NCBI RefSeq assembly: GCF_002797395.1
Contig: NZ_KZ454943.1
Span: 448,724-512,723, forward strand
Source: Bacillus solitudinis
GTDB taxonomy: Bacteria; Bacillota; Bacilli; Bacillales; Bacillaceae_D
Direction: 5' to 3'
DNA: 64,000 bases
Numbering within the stretch: position 1 is the first letter of the stretch; each line of letters opens with the position of its first letter. The position numbers and the translations under genes are program-made. The notes under the pieces were generated by a model. It was not told where the DNA came from, did not search any database, and was given only the letters and a program-made list of their open reading frames with translations. Shown here one piece after another: positions 27,308 to 37,337 of this stretch.

Positions 27308-27652
27308 CTAATACTTTGTTACCCCGATAAGGAGCATTAGAGCTGCAATCGTAGGCACAGTTACAAATATACCAGAAATCATAAATGCAGTGGCCCATCC
27401 ATGGTCTTTATCTTTTAAATGCATAAAGAACACTAATTGCATCACAAATTGAATCACTGCTAATATGAGCACAAATGGTACACCAAATGAACGAGGTACT
27501 ATTTCACTACCAATTGCTAGAAACGCAAGAATTGTTAGGAATATCATCAGAGCAAATACAACAATTTGCTTTTTTATTTCTTTTTTCATCTGACGTTTTT
27601 CTTCCTCTGTCATTGCACTCTTTTCAAATGGTTGGCTTAAATTATCAGCCAT
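27308..27652 (-). CDS. ctaF: Cytochrome caa3 oxidase subunit IV
   Basis: Small subunit of cytochrome c oxidase. 114 residues with three membrane helices (about 27-47, 53-72, 84-107) and an acidic soluble N-terminus. The COX4-pro motif VLAVIQFVMQLVFFMHLKD is clear. Start ATG (MADNLSQ) is 8 nt after GGAGG and overlaps the end of ctaE by 8 nt; three extra codons upstream lack support. Last gene of ctaCDEF. Confidence 0.93.
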   Translation of the reverse strand: MADNLSQPFEKSAMTEEEKRQMKKEIKKQIVVFALMIFLTILAFLAIGSEIVPRSFGVPFVLILAVIQFVMQLVFFMHLKDKDHGWATAFMISGIFVTVPTIAALMLLIGVTKY

Positions 27653-28277
27653 GTGTTCCACCTCCTACACCTAATAGGTACACTACCGTAAAGATGAATA
27701 CCCAAACAACATCAATAAAGTGCCAATATAGACTAAAAAGATAAAACTTTGGTGCATTAGTTAATGTAATTCCAGACTTTGCATAGCGGATAAGTAATAC
27801 AATAATCCATGAAATCCCAAACGTTACGTGGGCACCATGTAATCCTACTAATGAGTAAAATGATGATGCAAACGCACTTGTTGAGAAACCAAGTTCATAT
27901 TCATTAACATAAACATAAAATTCATAAATCTCAAGTCCAAGGAAACCTAAGCCAAGAAGAACTGTCACGATCATCCATGTAATCAAACCTTTGAAGTTGT
28001 TTTTCTTCATGGCAAACATGGCAAGAACACTCGTCAAGCTACTTGTTAGTAGAAGCATCGTCATAATAAACACAAGATCTAAATGGAATAATTCTTGTGA
28101 GGATGGACCATCCGCCGTACCATTACGTAAACCCAAGAACGTTCCAAAAAATGTTGCGAATAAAATGGTTTCACCACCAAGGAAGAACCAGAAACCGAGA
28201 AATTTGTTTTTTGCTTCTAGAGTTGCTCTCTCAGGATGAGAAGGCAATCCTTTTGAAGGGTCAATTGCACCGGCCAT
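27645..28277 (-). CDS. ctaE: Cytochrome caa3 oxidase subunit III
   Basis: 210 residues, five membrane helices (the short Gram-positive form lacking the first two helices of the mitochondrial subunit). Conserved: KFLGFWFFLGGETILFATFF, FYSLVGLHGAHVTFGISWI and YLFSLYWHFIDVVWVFIFTVVYL, with the family Glu and His residues. It begins 3 nt after the ctaD stop and overlaps ctaF, so tight coupling is expected. Confidence 0.96.
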   Translation of the reverse strand: MAGAIDPSKGLPSHPERATLEAKNKFLGFWFFLGGETILFATFFGTFLGLRNGTADGPSSQELFHLDLVFIMTMLLLTSSLTSVLAMFAMKKNNFKGLITWMIVTVLLGLGFLGLEIYEFYVYVNEYELGFSTSAFASSFYSLVGLHGAHVTFGISWIIVLLIRYAKSGITLTNAPKFYLFSLYWHFIDVVWVFIFTVVYLLGVGGGTHG

Positions 28278-28280
28278 AAT

Positions 28281-30149
28281 CTAGTTTCCTCCTTTCTTAA
28301 GATCTTTTTTAATTTGTTCAACTGGAATATGATACCCATGGTCTTCTTTAACTGAGCGAATTAACATACTCCCGAAAGTAATAATAAACCCAGCAGTCAT
28401 GACAACCCAACCGCTTATAATTGGATTTTCCATTTCAGTCATAATTAAACCAAACGCAGCAAAGAACAAACCAACAGACATAACCAAAGGTAAAATCGAT
28501 CCATTTGGCATATGAATATCTCCGAGTGGTTCAGCAGGTTTCATCGTTCCATCGCCATGTATCTTTTCATAGAATAATGGGTCTAATGAACGAACCTGAG
28601 GTGTCTGAGCAAAGTTATACTCAGGTACTGGTGTTGGAATTGCCCATTCTAATGTACGTGCATCCCAAGGGTCTGCAACTGTCACACGCTCTCCTTTAAA
28701 TGCAGAGTAGATGACATTAATTACTAGAATAATCACCGCTACAGACATAAAGAATGTACCAATTGTACTAATAAAGTTAAATGTATCAAGACCTTGGTCT
28801 GCTAAGTATGTGTAAACACGACGTGGCATACCCATTAATCCAAGTAAATGTTGGATAAAGAACGTTAAATGGAATCCGATATAAAATAACCAGAAGAAAA
28901 GCTTGCCAAGTGTTTCATTAAGCATATGACCAAACATCTTTGGATACCAATAAAATAACCCCGCAAATAGAGCCAGAACAATACCACCAACAATAATGTA
29001 GTGAAAATGCGCTACAACAAAGTAAGTGTCGTGATATAAATAGTCAACCGGAGCCATTGCTAGCATAACCCCTGTTACCCCACCTAATACGAACGTTGGG
29101 ACAAATGATGAAGCAAAAAGCATCGACGTATTAAATGTAATTTTTCCGCCCCACATCGTGAAGAGCCAGTTGAAAATTTTTATTCCTGTTGGAACAGCAA
29201 TCGTCATTGTTGCTACCGCAAAAATGGAGTTTGCCACAGGACCCATACCTACAGTAAACATATGGTGAGCCCAAACCATGAAGCCTAGGAAAGCAATAAT
29301 CATGGTTGCAAATACCATTGCGGTGTAACCAAAAAGACGCTTTCTTGAAAATGCAGGGATAACCTCCGAAATAATACCGAAAGCAGGTAACACAAGAATA
29401 TATACCTCTGGATGTCCAAAAATCCAGAAAATATGTTGCCATAATACAACGTTACCACCCATATTTGGAATGAAAAACTGTCCATTAAACATTCGGTCTA
29501 ACATTAATAGTGCAAGACCTGCTGCAAGTGGCGTAAACGCAAATAAAATAAGTGTTGATGTAATAAATGATGTCCAAACAAAAAGTGGAAGGCGCATCAT
29601 CGTCATACCTGGAGCTCGCATATTAACAATCGTAACTAGGAAGTTAATAGCCGAAATAAGCGTTCCAATCCCCGCTACTTGTAGCCCAAGCACGTAAAAA
29701 TCAAGTCCAAGTCCACCATACTCACGACTAGAAAGTGGTACATAAGCAGTCCACCCAGCATCAGGTCCACCACCAAAGAACCAACTTAAACTTAGTAAAA
29801 ATCCACCAGATAAGAAAATCCAAAATCCTAATGCGTTTACAAATGGAAACGCTACGTCACGTGCTCCTATTTGAAGAGGAATGACAAAGTTCATAAATGC
29901 AAAAAGTAAAGGTGTTGCTGCTAAGAATAGCATAATTGTACCGTGCATCGTGATGAATTCATTAAATGTCTGTCCACTTAAAAAATTCATTTCTGGGTAC
30001 ATGAGCTGGATACGCATAAATAATGCCATAATACCAGCTTTCACGAAGAAAAGTGTCCCCGCAATTAAATACATAATTCCGAGCTTCTTATGGTCAACTG
30101 TAGTTAACCAGTCCCAGATCACACTTTTATCTTTTTTATGTGTAGCCAA
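28281..30149 (-). CDS. ctaD: Cytochrome caa3 oxidase subunit I
   Basis: Catalytic subunit with low-spin haem a, haem a3 and CuB; reduces oxygen and pumps protons. 622 residues, about 14 helices. Ligands visible: H69 (TMHG, haem a), H246 and Y250 (GHPEVY, CuB and cross-linked Tyr), H295-H296 (CuB), H381 (haem a3) and H383 (haem a) in VAHFHYIIVGG. TTG start, preceded by AAGGAGG. The long C-terminal extension ending in a soluble Lys-rich tail is usual for Bacillus CtaD. Confidence 0.97.
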   Translation of the reverse strand: MATHKKDKSVIWDWLTTVDHKKLGIMYLIAGTLFFVKAGIMALFMRIQLMYPEMNFLSGQTFNEFITMHGTIMLFLAATPLLFAFMNFVIPLQIGARDVAFPFVNALGFWIFLSGGFLLSLSWFFGGGPDAGWTAYVPLSSREYGGLGLDFYVLGLQVAGIGTLISAINFLVTIVNMRAPGMTMMRLPLFVWTSFITSTLILFAFTPLAAGLALLMLDRMFNGQFFIPNMGGNVVLWQHIFWIFGHPEVYILVLPAFGIISEVIPAFSRKRLFGYTAMVFATMIIAFLGFMVWAHHMFTVGMGPVANSIFAVATMTIAVPTGIKIFNWLFTMWGGKITFNTSMLFASSFVPTFVLGGVTGVMLAMAPVDYLYHDTYFVVAHFHYIIVGGIVLALFAGLFYWYPKMFGHMLNETLGKLFFWLFYIGFHLTFFIQHLLGLMGMPRRVYTYLADQGLDTFNFISTIGTFFMSVAVIILVINVIYSAFKGERVTVADPWDARTLEWAIPTPVPEYNFAQTPQVRSLDPLFYEKIHGDGTMKPAEPLGDIHMPNGSILPLVMSVGLFFAAFGLIMTEMENPIISGWVVMTAGFIITFGSMLIRSVKEDHGYHIPVEQIKKDLKKGGN

Positions 30150-30183
30150 TGGGTTTACCTCCTTCTAAATCAAATTTCTCCCC

Positions 30184-31215
30184 TTACTCTCCTCTTACTT
30201 CAAGAGAGCGTAAATAATCAATAAGTGCATCCATATCTTCATCATTAATTTGAGGGAATGCAGGCATTTTATTTCCTTGCTTTAAAGCTTGTGGATTACG
30301 AATCCATGCTTCAAGGTTTTCATCCGTTTTTTCTAAGTATCCTGCAATCACTTCCCGATCGCCTAAATTTGTAAATGCCGGGCCAGCAGCTGTGCCTTCT
30401 CCACCAACGGCATGACAACCAATACAGCCATTTTCTTGGAATACTTCATAACCATGTGCTAATACTTCATCTGTCGGCGCTTCAACTTCAGCTTGCATTC
30501 CTGCAACCCACGCATCATATTCAGAGCGTTCAAGCGCAATTAATTTAAAGTCCATAAGCGCATGTGACGCACCACAAAGCTCCGCACATTTTCCTTTATA
30601 CGTGCCAGGCTCGTCAGCTTCCAACCAAAGGTGATTGGTGATTCCTGGTATCGTATCGACCTTACCACCTAAAGCAGGTACCCAGAACGAGTGCAACACA
30701 TCTTGTGCATGAAGTTCAAAAATAACCTTCTCTCCTGCTGGAATATAAACCTCTTGACCAGCAGTAAATCCTTCATTTTCATAATCAAATTGCCACCAAA
30801 ATTGATGACCTGTAACCTTAATGTAGACTGTATCTTCTCCTACTTCTGGATCCGGCTCTGTATCAGCCAACATAAACTGACCTGTAATTGTTGGTACAGC
30901 TAGAATCGCAAGTAAGATAATCGGAATTACAGTCCAAGTAATTTCAAGCGCCGTATTACCATGAACTTGCTTAGGTATCTCGTCATCTCCTGCTTTGCGA
31001 CGGTATTTTGCAAGAATAATGAAAAAGATTGCGAATACGACAATTGTTACAAAAGCCATAATGTATAGGGATAATAGCATATTATCCAATAACCATGCTG
31101 ACTGTGGCCCTTTTGGATCAAGAGCAGTTAAGTTTTCTTCCCCCAAACACCCTGTTAATAAAAAAACAAGTAAAGACAGAGGGAGAAAACGCCATGCAGT
31201 TTTCCAAAGTTTCAT
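30184..31215 (-). CDS. ctaC: Cytochrome caa3 oxidase subunit II with fused cytochrome c
   Basis: Lipoprotein subunit II that carries the CuA centre and a covalently attached cytochrome c domain, so the enzyme takes electrons directly. 343 residues from MKLWKTAW. Lipobox LTGC (Cys23); two membrane helices; CuA ligands H175, C210, C214, H218 and M221; haem c motif CIGCH at 264-268 and likely axial Met317. The mature exported domains are rich in Asp and Glu. The start lies 12 nt after GAGG; an upstream GTG is possible. First gene of ctaCDEF. Confidence 0.95.
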   Translation of the reverse strand: MKLWKTAWRFLPLSLLVFLLTGCLGEENLTALDPKGPQSAWLLDNMLLSLYIMAFVTIVVFAIFFIILAKYRRKAGDDEIPKQVHGNTALEITWTVIPIILLAILAVPTITGQFMLADTEPDPEVGEDTVYIKVTGHQFWWQFDYENEGFTAGQEVYIPAGEKVIFELHAQDVLHSFWVPALGGKVDTIPGITNHLWLEADEPGTYKGKCAELCGASHALMDFKLIALERSEYDAWVAGMQAEVEAPTDEVLAHGYEVFQENGCIGCHAVGGEGTAAGPAFTNLGDREVIAGYLEKTDENLEAWIRNPQALKQGNKMPAFPQINDEDMDALIDYLRSLEVRGE

Positions 31216-31301
31216 CTGACAATCCAACCTCACTTTCGTCGATAAATTTCTAACCTTATAAAAATATATATTATAATCATTGTTCTTTTAACCGTTTCGG
31301 G

Positions 31302-32240
31302 TTAAATATGAACAATGACCATAAGAACAAAGAGTATCGTTAAATAATTTAACGAATAGACAAACATTAAACGAGCCCATTTTATATCGTCCTTCATTTT
31401 AAAGCCAGCAATTCCAAGAGCCAACCAACCGATTCCTAGGATAGACGCAATAACCGTATATACAATTCCAAACGGATAAAGCATCAGCGAAACAGGTAAC
31501 AAGGCTGCAACATAAACAACCATTTGACGCTTTGTCATTTCAAAACCTGCAACGACTGGCAACATCGGAATTCCAGCTGCTCTGTATTCTTCGACGCGTT
31601 TCATAGCTAACGCCAAAAAGTGTGGAGGCTGCCAAAAAAACATAATAAAAAATAGAAGCCATGCAAAAGTATGAAGCCCACCATCAATTGCAGCCCAGCC
31701 GATAAGTGGCGGAACAGCACCTGAAAAGCTTCCAACAATGGTATTTAAAGACGTTGTACGCTTTGTCCACATTGTGTATAGAACAACGTATATAAAGAGA
31801 CCAACGAGTCCAATCACAGCTGCAGTAGCTGTAGTTAATGCAAGAAAAATCATTCCAAGTCCAGCTTGAGTTAACCCGACAGTTAAAATGTGTTTACCTG
31901 AAAAACGACCAGTTACAGATGGGCGTTCCTTGGTACGATCCATGATAGGATCAATATCCCTATCAATGTAGTTATTCAACGTACATCCACCAGCCATAAC
32001 GAGTGCCGCACCAATTAAACCAAAAAACATTTTGTCAAGATGCTCACCAATACTTGAACCTGTATATACAGCTGCTAAAAAAATCCCAGCAAATGTCGTT
32101 ATTAGGTTAGATGTCACAATTCCTTGTTTTGCCAGAACCAAATAGTCTTTCCAGGACTTTTGCTGAACAGCCGAAACTGATGAATCAGGACCAGCTTCTA
32201 TCACTTCTGACGCATTGAGTACTGTATTGGTCTTATTCAT
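31302..32240 (-). CDS. ctaB: Protohaem IX farnesyltransferase (haem O synthase)
   Basis: Adds the farnesyl chain to haem B to give haem O, the precursor of haem A for the caa3 oxidase. 312 residues, about eight to nine helices. The UbiA-family Asp-rich motif [19 protein letters not shown] (about 90-107) is complete, with the second motif around [21 protein letters not shown]. The ATG follows GGTGAGG. It precedes ctaC on the same strand by 86 nt and is divergent from ctaA. Confidence 0.95.
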   Translation of the reverse strand: MNKTNTVLNASEVIEAGPDSSVSAVQQKSWKDYLVLAKQGIVTSNLITTFAGIFLAAVYTGSSIGEHLDKMFFGLIGAALVMAGGCTLNNYIDRDIDPIMDRTKERPSVTGRFSGKHILTVGLTQAGLGMIFLALTTATAAVIGLVGLFIYVVLYTMWTKRTTSLNTIVGSFSGAVPPLIGWAAIDGGLHTFAWLLFFIMFFWQPPHFLALAMKRVEEYRAAGIPMLPVVAGFEMTKRQMVVYVAALLPVSLMLYPFGIVYTVIASILGIGWLALGIAGFKMKDDIKWARLMFVYSLNYLTILFVLMVIVHI

Positions 32241-32542
32241 CAATCCTCACCCCCCCTTGTAGAATGAACCAAACACGAGATGTTTCTACAAAAATAAAAT
32301 TAGGTAAATGTTACTCACCTAACAAGTCACGATCACATTATATCTCAAAATCTACTTTGTTTCATCAAAATCCTGAGTTTCACATTATCTTCACATTTAG
32401 CTGTTCCTGAAAATATTTCACAGTTATGAAATTGACTTTTTGAACAATTGTTTTTAAGATCATCAAGAGAGATTGATTCCTTATTTCCTCTGCTAACTCT
32501 AGCACATATCTCGACAAATTTATAGAAGGAAAGGTGAATCAT
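32241..32542. promoter_or_regulatory. ctaA-ctaB divergent intergenic region with hairpins in the ctaB leader
   Basis: On the minus strand a stem TTAGGTGA / TTACCTAA-type (32300-32322) is followed by TTTTATTTTT, and then by a second inverted repeat TTGTAGAA (32257-32264 with 32284-32291) just before the ctaB ribosome-binding site. There is no upstream minus-strand gene for a terminator to serve, so an attenuator or leader structure is possible. No clear sigma-A promoter could be picked. Confidence 0.4.
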
Positions 32543-33427
32543 GTGCATAAGCTCCTAAAAATATATAGTATCTTCACATCAATTGGTATTTTAATCGTGT
32601 TATTGCAAGGAGCTTTAGTAACCAAAACAGGGTCGGGTGAGGGCTGCGGAGCCACTTGGCCACTTTGTTTCGGTGAATTTATCCCTGTTAATCCAGCAAT
32701 TGAAACGATTATTGAATATAGCCATCGTATCGTTTCGGGTCTAGTTGGTGTGATGATTATTATTTTGGCCATATGGGCTTGGAAAAAGTTATCTCACTTA
32801 AGAGAAGCTCGTTTATTGTCTGTTTTGGCCGTGTTTCTAATCATTTTTCAAGGGCTATTAGGGGCAGGCGCTGTTGTATTTGGACAGTCAAAAGCAATTC
32901 TAGCTCTACATTTTGGAATATCTGCAATGTCTTTAGCTTCAGTCATTTTACTTACTATACTTACTTTTGAAGATGGAAAGAGAAAAATTGCACCTCGTGT
33001 TACGAACAAATTTAAGTATTATATCTTTTTTGTCCTTTGTTATTGCTATGCTGTCATTTATTCCGGAGCGTATGTAAAGCATACCCAAGCAACCTTGGCT
33101 TGTTCAGGTTTCCCAACTTGCAATGGGCAATGGTTACCTACAATGGTTGGCCCAATTGGTGTTCATTACTTTCATCGAATAGTTGGTACCTCTGTCTTAA
33201 TCATACTTTTAATATTAGTCATCTGGGTGTTAAAGCATTATAAACATGAAAAAGTGCTTGTTTGGACAAGTATCATCTCTTTTCTATTGGTTGTTACTCA
33301 ATTTATTAGTGGTATTTCCATTGTTTTTACCCAAAATGCCTTATCTGTTGGTTTGATTCATGCTCTTATTATTTCGTTATTATTTTCAACGCTTTGTTAT
33401 ATAACCATGATATTGACCCGAAAATAA
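32543..33427 (+). CDS. ctaA: Haem A synthase
   Basis: Oxidises the C8 methyl of haem O to a formyl group, making haem A. About 294 residues with eight helices in two four-helix halves. Conserved: GALVTKTGSGEGCGATWPLC (Cys pair), EYSHRIVSG (haem His), LHFGIS, then ACSGFPTCNGQW (second Cys pair), HYFHRIVGT and LIHALI in the second half. Two in-frame GTG starts, 9 nt apart; the second has the better-spaced AAAGGTGA site. Divergent from ctaB, as in B. subtilis. Confidence 0.94.
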   Translation: MHKLLKIYSIFTSIGILIVLLQGALVTKTGSGEGCGATWPLCFGEFIPVNPAIETIIEYSHRIVSGLVGVMIIILAIWAWKKLSHLREARLLSVLAVFLIIFQGLLGAGAVVFGQSKAILALHFGISAMSLASVILLTILTFEDGKRKIAPRVTNKFKYYIFFVLCYCYAVIYSGAYVKHTQATLACSGFPTCNGQWLPTMVGPIGVHYFHRIVGTSVLIILLILVIWVLKHYKHEKVLVWTSIISFLLVVTQFISGISIVFTQNALSVGLIHALIISLLFSTLCYITMILTRK

Positions 33428-33454
33428 ATGCAAAGAAAAGTTAGAGTAGAATCT

Positions 33455-33497
33455 AAAGGCACTGAAAAAGGACGATTTTACCTTTTTCAGTGCCTTT
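33455..33497. repeat. Dispersed repeat family, locus C (hairpin only)
   Basis: Perfect 17-bp inverted repeat, arms AAAGGCACTGAAAAAGG and complement, loop ACGATTTTA, ending in a T-rich tail. It follows ctaA by 28 nt in the convergent gap before pyc and would act as the ctaA terminator. The arm and loop are shared with loci B and D. The 120 nt between it and the pyc terminator show nothing else. Confidence 0.88.
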
Positions 33498-33613
33498 TTC
33501 TAGCTGTCACTTTTCATTTATACCCACTTCCCCCTTCCTTATACATTTGACACCTTAAATGATTAGCTCTTTTGGTTCGAATGACTGACTCACTTACGTA
33601 CAGAGTTTCATAC

Positions 33614-33659
33614 AAAAAAAGAGGGTGTTTCAAAAGATTCTCACCTTTTGAAACACCCT
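33614..33659 (-). terminator. Terminator of pyc
   Basis: Perfect 15-bp stem AGGGTGTTTCAAAAG / complement, 8-nt loop, followed on the minus strand by CTCTTTTTTT, 24 nt after the pyc stop. Confidence 0.9.
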
Positions 33660-33682
33660 TGTCATTTCTATCCTGTTTATTA

Positions 33683-36600
33683 TTATTGAATTAATTCGAT
33701 GAGGAGATCTCCTGTTTGAATTGCCTCTCCATCGTTTGCAAATACTTCTTTTACTTCTCCATCAAATGCAGCTTGAACAGTTGTTTCCATCTTCATTGCT
33801 TCCGTTATCATTAAATGGTCACCCTTTTTCACCTTATCACCTTTAATAACCAAAGTTTTTACAACAGTACCAGGCATCGATGCTCCAATTTGACTCGGAT
33901 TGTTTTTATCTACCTTCGGACGAGCAACTGTAGTTGACTTTACATTTAAGTCTTTAATTACTACTTCCCGCGGTTGTCCGTTAAGTTCAAAGTAAACGAT
34001 ACGAGTTCCATCATCCTGTGGCTTTGAAATTGAGATAAGTTTAACTATTAAAGTCTTCCCTGTTTCAATTTCTATTTCAATCTCCTCACCTAGACGCAAT
34101 CCGTAGAAAAAGGTCGGGGTATCAAGAGCTGAAACATCACCAAATTGCTGACAAAATTGATCGAATTCTAAGAAAACCTTAGGATACAAAGCATATGAAA
34201 GCATATCATGACTTGTTACTTGTCGTTCTAATTTCGCAAATAATGATTCTTTAATTTCTTGAAAATCAACCGATTCTAGCGATTCGCCAGGACGGCCCTC
34301 TAAAGGTTTCTTTCCTTTTAAAATAATATCTTGTAATTCCTTAGGAAAGCCTTGATATGGTTTTCCTAACTGACCTTGGAAAAACTCAACGACAGAATCA
34401 GGGAAGTCTAAATTTTGTCCGCGAGAGTACACTGCCTCTTCTGTTAAGTCATTTTGTACCATATATAGAGCCATATCCCCAACAACTTTAGAAGAAGGAG
34501 TAACCTTCACAACATCTCCAAACATATCGTTAACAGTCCGATACATTTTCTTTACTTCATTCCAACGATCGGCGAGTCCTACCGCCTTTGCTTGTTGCTG
34601 TAAATTACTATACTGTCCACCTGGCATCTCATGCTCATACACTTCTGTATGTGGTGCATTCATACCGCTCTCAAAACCAGCATAATACTTCCTAGTTGCA
34701 TCCCAGTAATCAGCAAGTTGCTCGTATGACCGGATGTTAAGGTTAGGTTGCCTCTTTGAACCACTAAGGGCATAATAGAGACTATTTGCACTTGGCTGTG
34801 AAGTAAGACCAGCCATTGAACTTACCGCAACGTCCACGATATCCACACCTGCTTCAATAGCCCGAGCGTACGTAAAGATACCATTTCCACTCGTATCATG
34901 TGTATGAAGGTGAATAGGAATTTCAATACTTTGCTTTAGTTCAGAAACGAGCTGATATGCTGCTTCTGGCTTTAAAAGACCTGCCATATCTTTAATTCCT
35001 AGAATGTGAGCACCTGATTGCTCTAATTCCTTTGCTAGGTTTTTATAGTAATTCAAGTCATATTTTGACCGAGATTGATCGAGAATATCCCCCGTATAAC
35101 AAATAGCTGCTTCCGCAATTTTTCCGCTTTTGCGTACCGAATCAATCGCAAGAGTCATTCCCTCGACCCAGTTCAAACTATCGAAAATTCTAAAGACATC
35201 AATACCAGCAGAAGCTGACTTATCAACAAACTCTTCTATAACATTGTCAGGATAGTTTGTATATCCAACTGCGTTTGAGGCACGTAGAAGCATTTGGAAC
35301 AAGACATTTGGTGACTTCTTCCGTAACGTTAATAAACGTTCCCATGGATCCTCATGAAGAAAGCGCATCGTTACATCAAAGGTTGCCCCTCCCCACATTT
35401 CCATCGAAAATAAGTTCGGAAGCATTCGTGCTGTTGGCTCAGCAATTTGCTTTAAGTCATGAGTACGTATACGTGTTGCTAACAGTGATTGATGAGCGTC
35501 ACGGAACGTTGTATCCGTTAGCAAGACTTCTTCTTGGTTCTTTACCCATTCTGCTAAACCGTCAGCCCCACGTTCATCGAGAATTTGCTTCGTTCCAGCT
35601 GGAATTGGCTCCGAATATTTTAATGCCGGTACAGCAGGTTGTTCAAACACAGGTTTTTTTACTTGCTCTAAACCTGGATAGCCATTGACGATGGTCTCAC
35701 CAATGAAGTTAAGCATTTTCGATCCGCGGTCTTTTCTTTTAGGAAACACAAACAATTCTGGCGATTGGTCAATAAATCCTGTATTATATTCTCCTGATAA
35801 AAAGTTCGGATGCTGAACAACGTTTTCTAAGAAAGCAATATTCGTTTTTATCCCACGTATCCTGAACTCTCTTAAATTTCGAAGCATTTTAGATGCAGCG
35901 CCATCAAACGTTAAGGCCCACGTCGAAACTTTCACTAATAACGAATCATAATAAGGTGTAATTACTGATCCTTGGAATCCATTTCCAGCATCTAAACGAA
36001 CTCCAAACCCACCACCCGAACGATAGGCATTGATACGACCTGTATCGGGTAAGAATCCATTACTTGGGTCCTCCGTCGTCACACGCGACTGAATCGCAAA
36101 GCCATTACAAGCTATCTCTGCCTGTTTGGGAATACCCAGCTTAGGTCCATGCAATTCTTCGCCATCTGCAATCATAATTTGTGATTGAACGATGTCAATC
36201 CCTGTTACCATTTCGGTAATTGTATGCTCGACCTGAACGCGTGGATTCACCTCAATAAAGTAGAACTTGCCATCTTCTGTTGCTAGAAACTCAACAGTCC
36301 CTGCATTGACATAATTTATTTTGCGTGCAAGCTTGACAGCAGCATCGTTAATTTGATTCCTTACTTCTTCAGTTAACGAGACACTTGGAGCGATTTCCAC
36401 GACTTTTTGATGACGTCGTTGCACTGAACAATCGCGTTCATATAAATGGACAATATTACCATGCTTATCTGCTAAAATCTGTACTTCAATATGCTTTGGG
36501 TTTTGAATAAATTTCTCAACATAAACTTCATCATTTCCAAAAGCTGATTTAGCTTCTGATTTAGCACGGTTATACGACTCTTGAAGGTCATTTGCCGAGT

Positions 36601-37132
36601 TCACAATTCGCATACCACGTCCACCACCACCAAGTGATGCTTTAATAATAAATGGGAATCCGTGCTTCGTTGCAAACTCTTCAACCTCTTCCACACTTTC
36701 AACTGGTCCGTCACTTCCGGGAATAACAGGTAAATTAGCTTTAAGTGCTTGAGTGCGTGCTTGAACCTTATCGCCGAACATGTCTAAATGCTCAAGATCT
36801 GGTCCTATGAAGATAATCCCTTCCTCCTGACATCTTCTTGCAAAATCGATATTTTCGGATAAAAATCCGTAACCAGGGTGAATCGCATCCACATCATGAA
36901 GCTTAGCGACCTCAATTATCCCTTCAATGTCTAAGTAGGCTTCAATTGGTTTCTTCCCTTCACCTACTAAGTATGCTTCGTCAGCTTTGTAGCGGTGATA
37001 AGCTCCAGTGTCTTCCTTAGAGTAAATAGCCACTGTTCTAATATGTAATTCTGTGCAAGCCCGGAAAATACGAATTGCAATTTCACCGCGGTTTGCGACT
37101 AATACTTTCTTAATATTTTTTAAACCGTTCAT
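33683..37132 (-). CDS. pycA: Pyruvate carboxylase
   Basis: Biotin enzyme that makes oxaloacetate from pyruvate, bicarbonate and ATP to refill the TCA cycle. 1149 residues in the usual order: biotin carboxylase domain (1-455, LVANRGEIAIRIFRA, GGGGRGMRIV, EVNPRVQVEHTITE), carboxyltransferase domain (about 530-800, DTTFRDAHQSLLATR, metal site HLHTHDTSGNG), linker, and biotin carboxyl carrier domain with EAMKMETT at the end (biotin Lys). Start MNGLKNIKK is supported by AAGGAG; the frame extends 7 codons more. In B. subtilis ftsW lies between this gene and ylaN; not here. Confidence 0.97.
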   Translation of the reverse strand: MNGLKNIKKVLVANRGEIAIRIFRACTELHIRTVAIYSKEDTGAYHRYKADEAYLVGEGKKPIEAYLDIEGIIEVAKLHDVDAIHPGYGFLSENIDFARRCQEEGIIFIGPDLEHLDMFGDKVQARTQALKANLPVIPGSDGPVESVEEVEEFATKHGFPFIIKASLGGGGRGMRIVNSANDLQESYNRAKSEAKSAFGNDEVYVEKFIQNPKHIEVQILADKHGNIVHLYERDCSVQRRHQKVVEIAPSVSLTEEVRNQINDAAVKLARKINYVNAGTVEFLATEDGKFYFIEVNPRVQVEHTITEMVTGIDIVQSQIMIADGEELHGPKLGIPKQAEIACNGFAIQSRVTTEDPSNGFLPDTGRINAYRSGGGFGVRLDAGNGFQGSVITPYYDSLLVKVSTWALTFDGAASKMLRNLREFRIRGIKTNIAFLENVVQHPNFLSGEYNTGFIDQSPELFVFPKRKDRGSKMLNFIGETIVNGYPGLEQVKKPVFEQPAVPALKYSEPIPAGTKQILDERGADGLAEWVKNQEEVLLTDTTFRDAHQSLLATRIRTHDLKQIAEPTARMLPNLFSMEMWGGATFDVTMRFLHEDPWERLLTLRKKSPNVLFQMLLRASNAVGYTNYPDNVIEEFVDKSASAGIDVFRIFDSLNWVEGMTLAIDSVRKSGKIAEAAICYTGDILDQSRSKYDLNYYKNLAKELEQSGAHILGIKDMAGLLKPEAAYQLVSELKQSIEIPIHLHTHDTSGNGIFTYARAIEAGVDIVDVAVSSMAGLTSQPSANSLYYALSGSKRQPNLNIRSYEQLADYWDATRKYYAGFESGMNAPHTEVYEHEMPGGQYSNLQQQAKAVGLADRWNEVKKMYRTVNDMFGDVVKVTPSSKVVGDMALYMVQNDLTEEAVYSRGQNLDFPDSVVEFFQGQLGKPYQGFPKELQDIILKGKKPLEGRPGESLESVDFQEIKESLFAKLERQVTSHDMLSYALYPKVFLEFDQFCQQFGDVSALDTPTFFYGLRLGEEIEIEIETGKTLIVKLISISKPQDDGTRIVYFELNGQPREVVIKDLNVKSTTVARPKVDKNNPSQIGASMPGTVVKTLVIKGDKVKKGDHLMITEAMKMETTVQAAFDGEVKEVFANDGEAIQTGDLLIELIQ

Positions 37133-37301
37133 ATAGCACTCCTTCTTAAACATTCTTGATTATCTTGTCCTATAACATAAATTAGTTGCATTGTTTTTTA
37201 TGTTAATGTGTCATACTAATGAGGCTTGTATATAGTATAGTGAAAGTTATCCCTATTTTGCAATGCATTTTTACTTTTAGTAGAATATCTTTACTAACAG
37301 T

Positions 37302-37336
37302 AAAAAAAACCAAGCTGGTTGTATCAAGCTTGGTTT
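37302..37336 (-). terminator. Terminator of ylaN
   Basis: Minus-strand stem AAACCAAGCT / AGCTTGGTTT with a 10-nt loop and eight T, directly after the ylaN stop. Confidence 0.85.
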
Positions 37337-37337
37337 T

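Noticed and set aside
32345-32548. 67-codon minus-strand frame upstream of ctaB
   Set aside because: No ribosome-binding site, no recognisable domain, and it overlaps the start of ctaA on the other strand.
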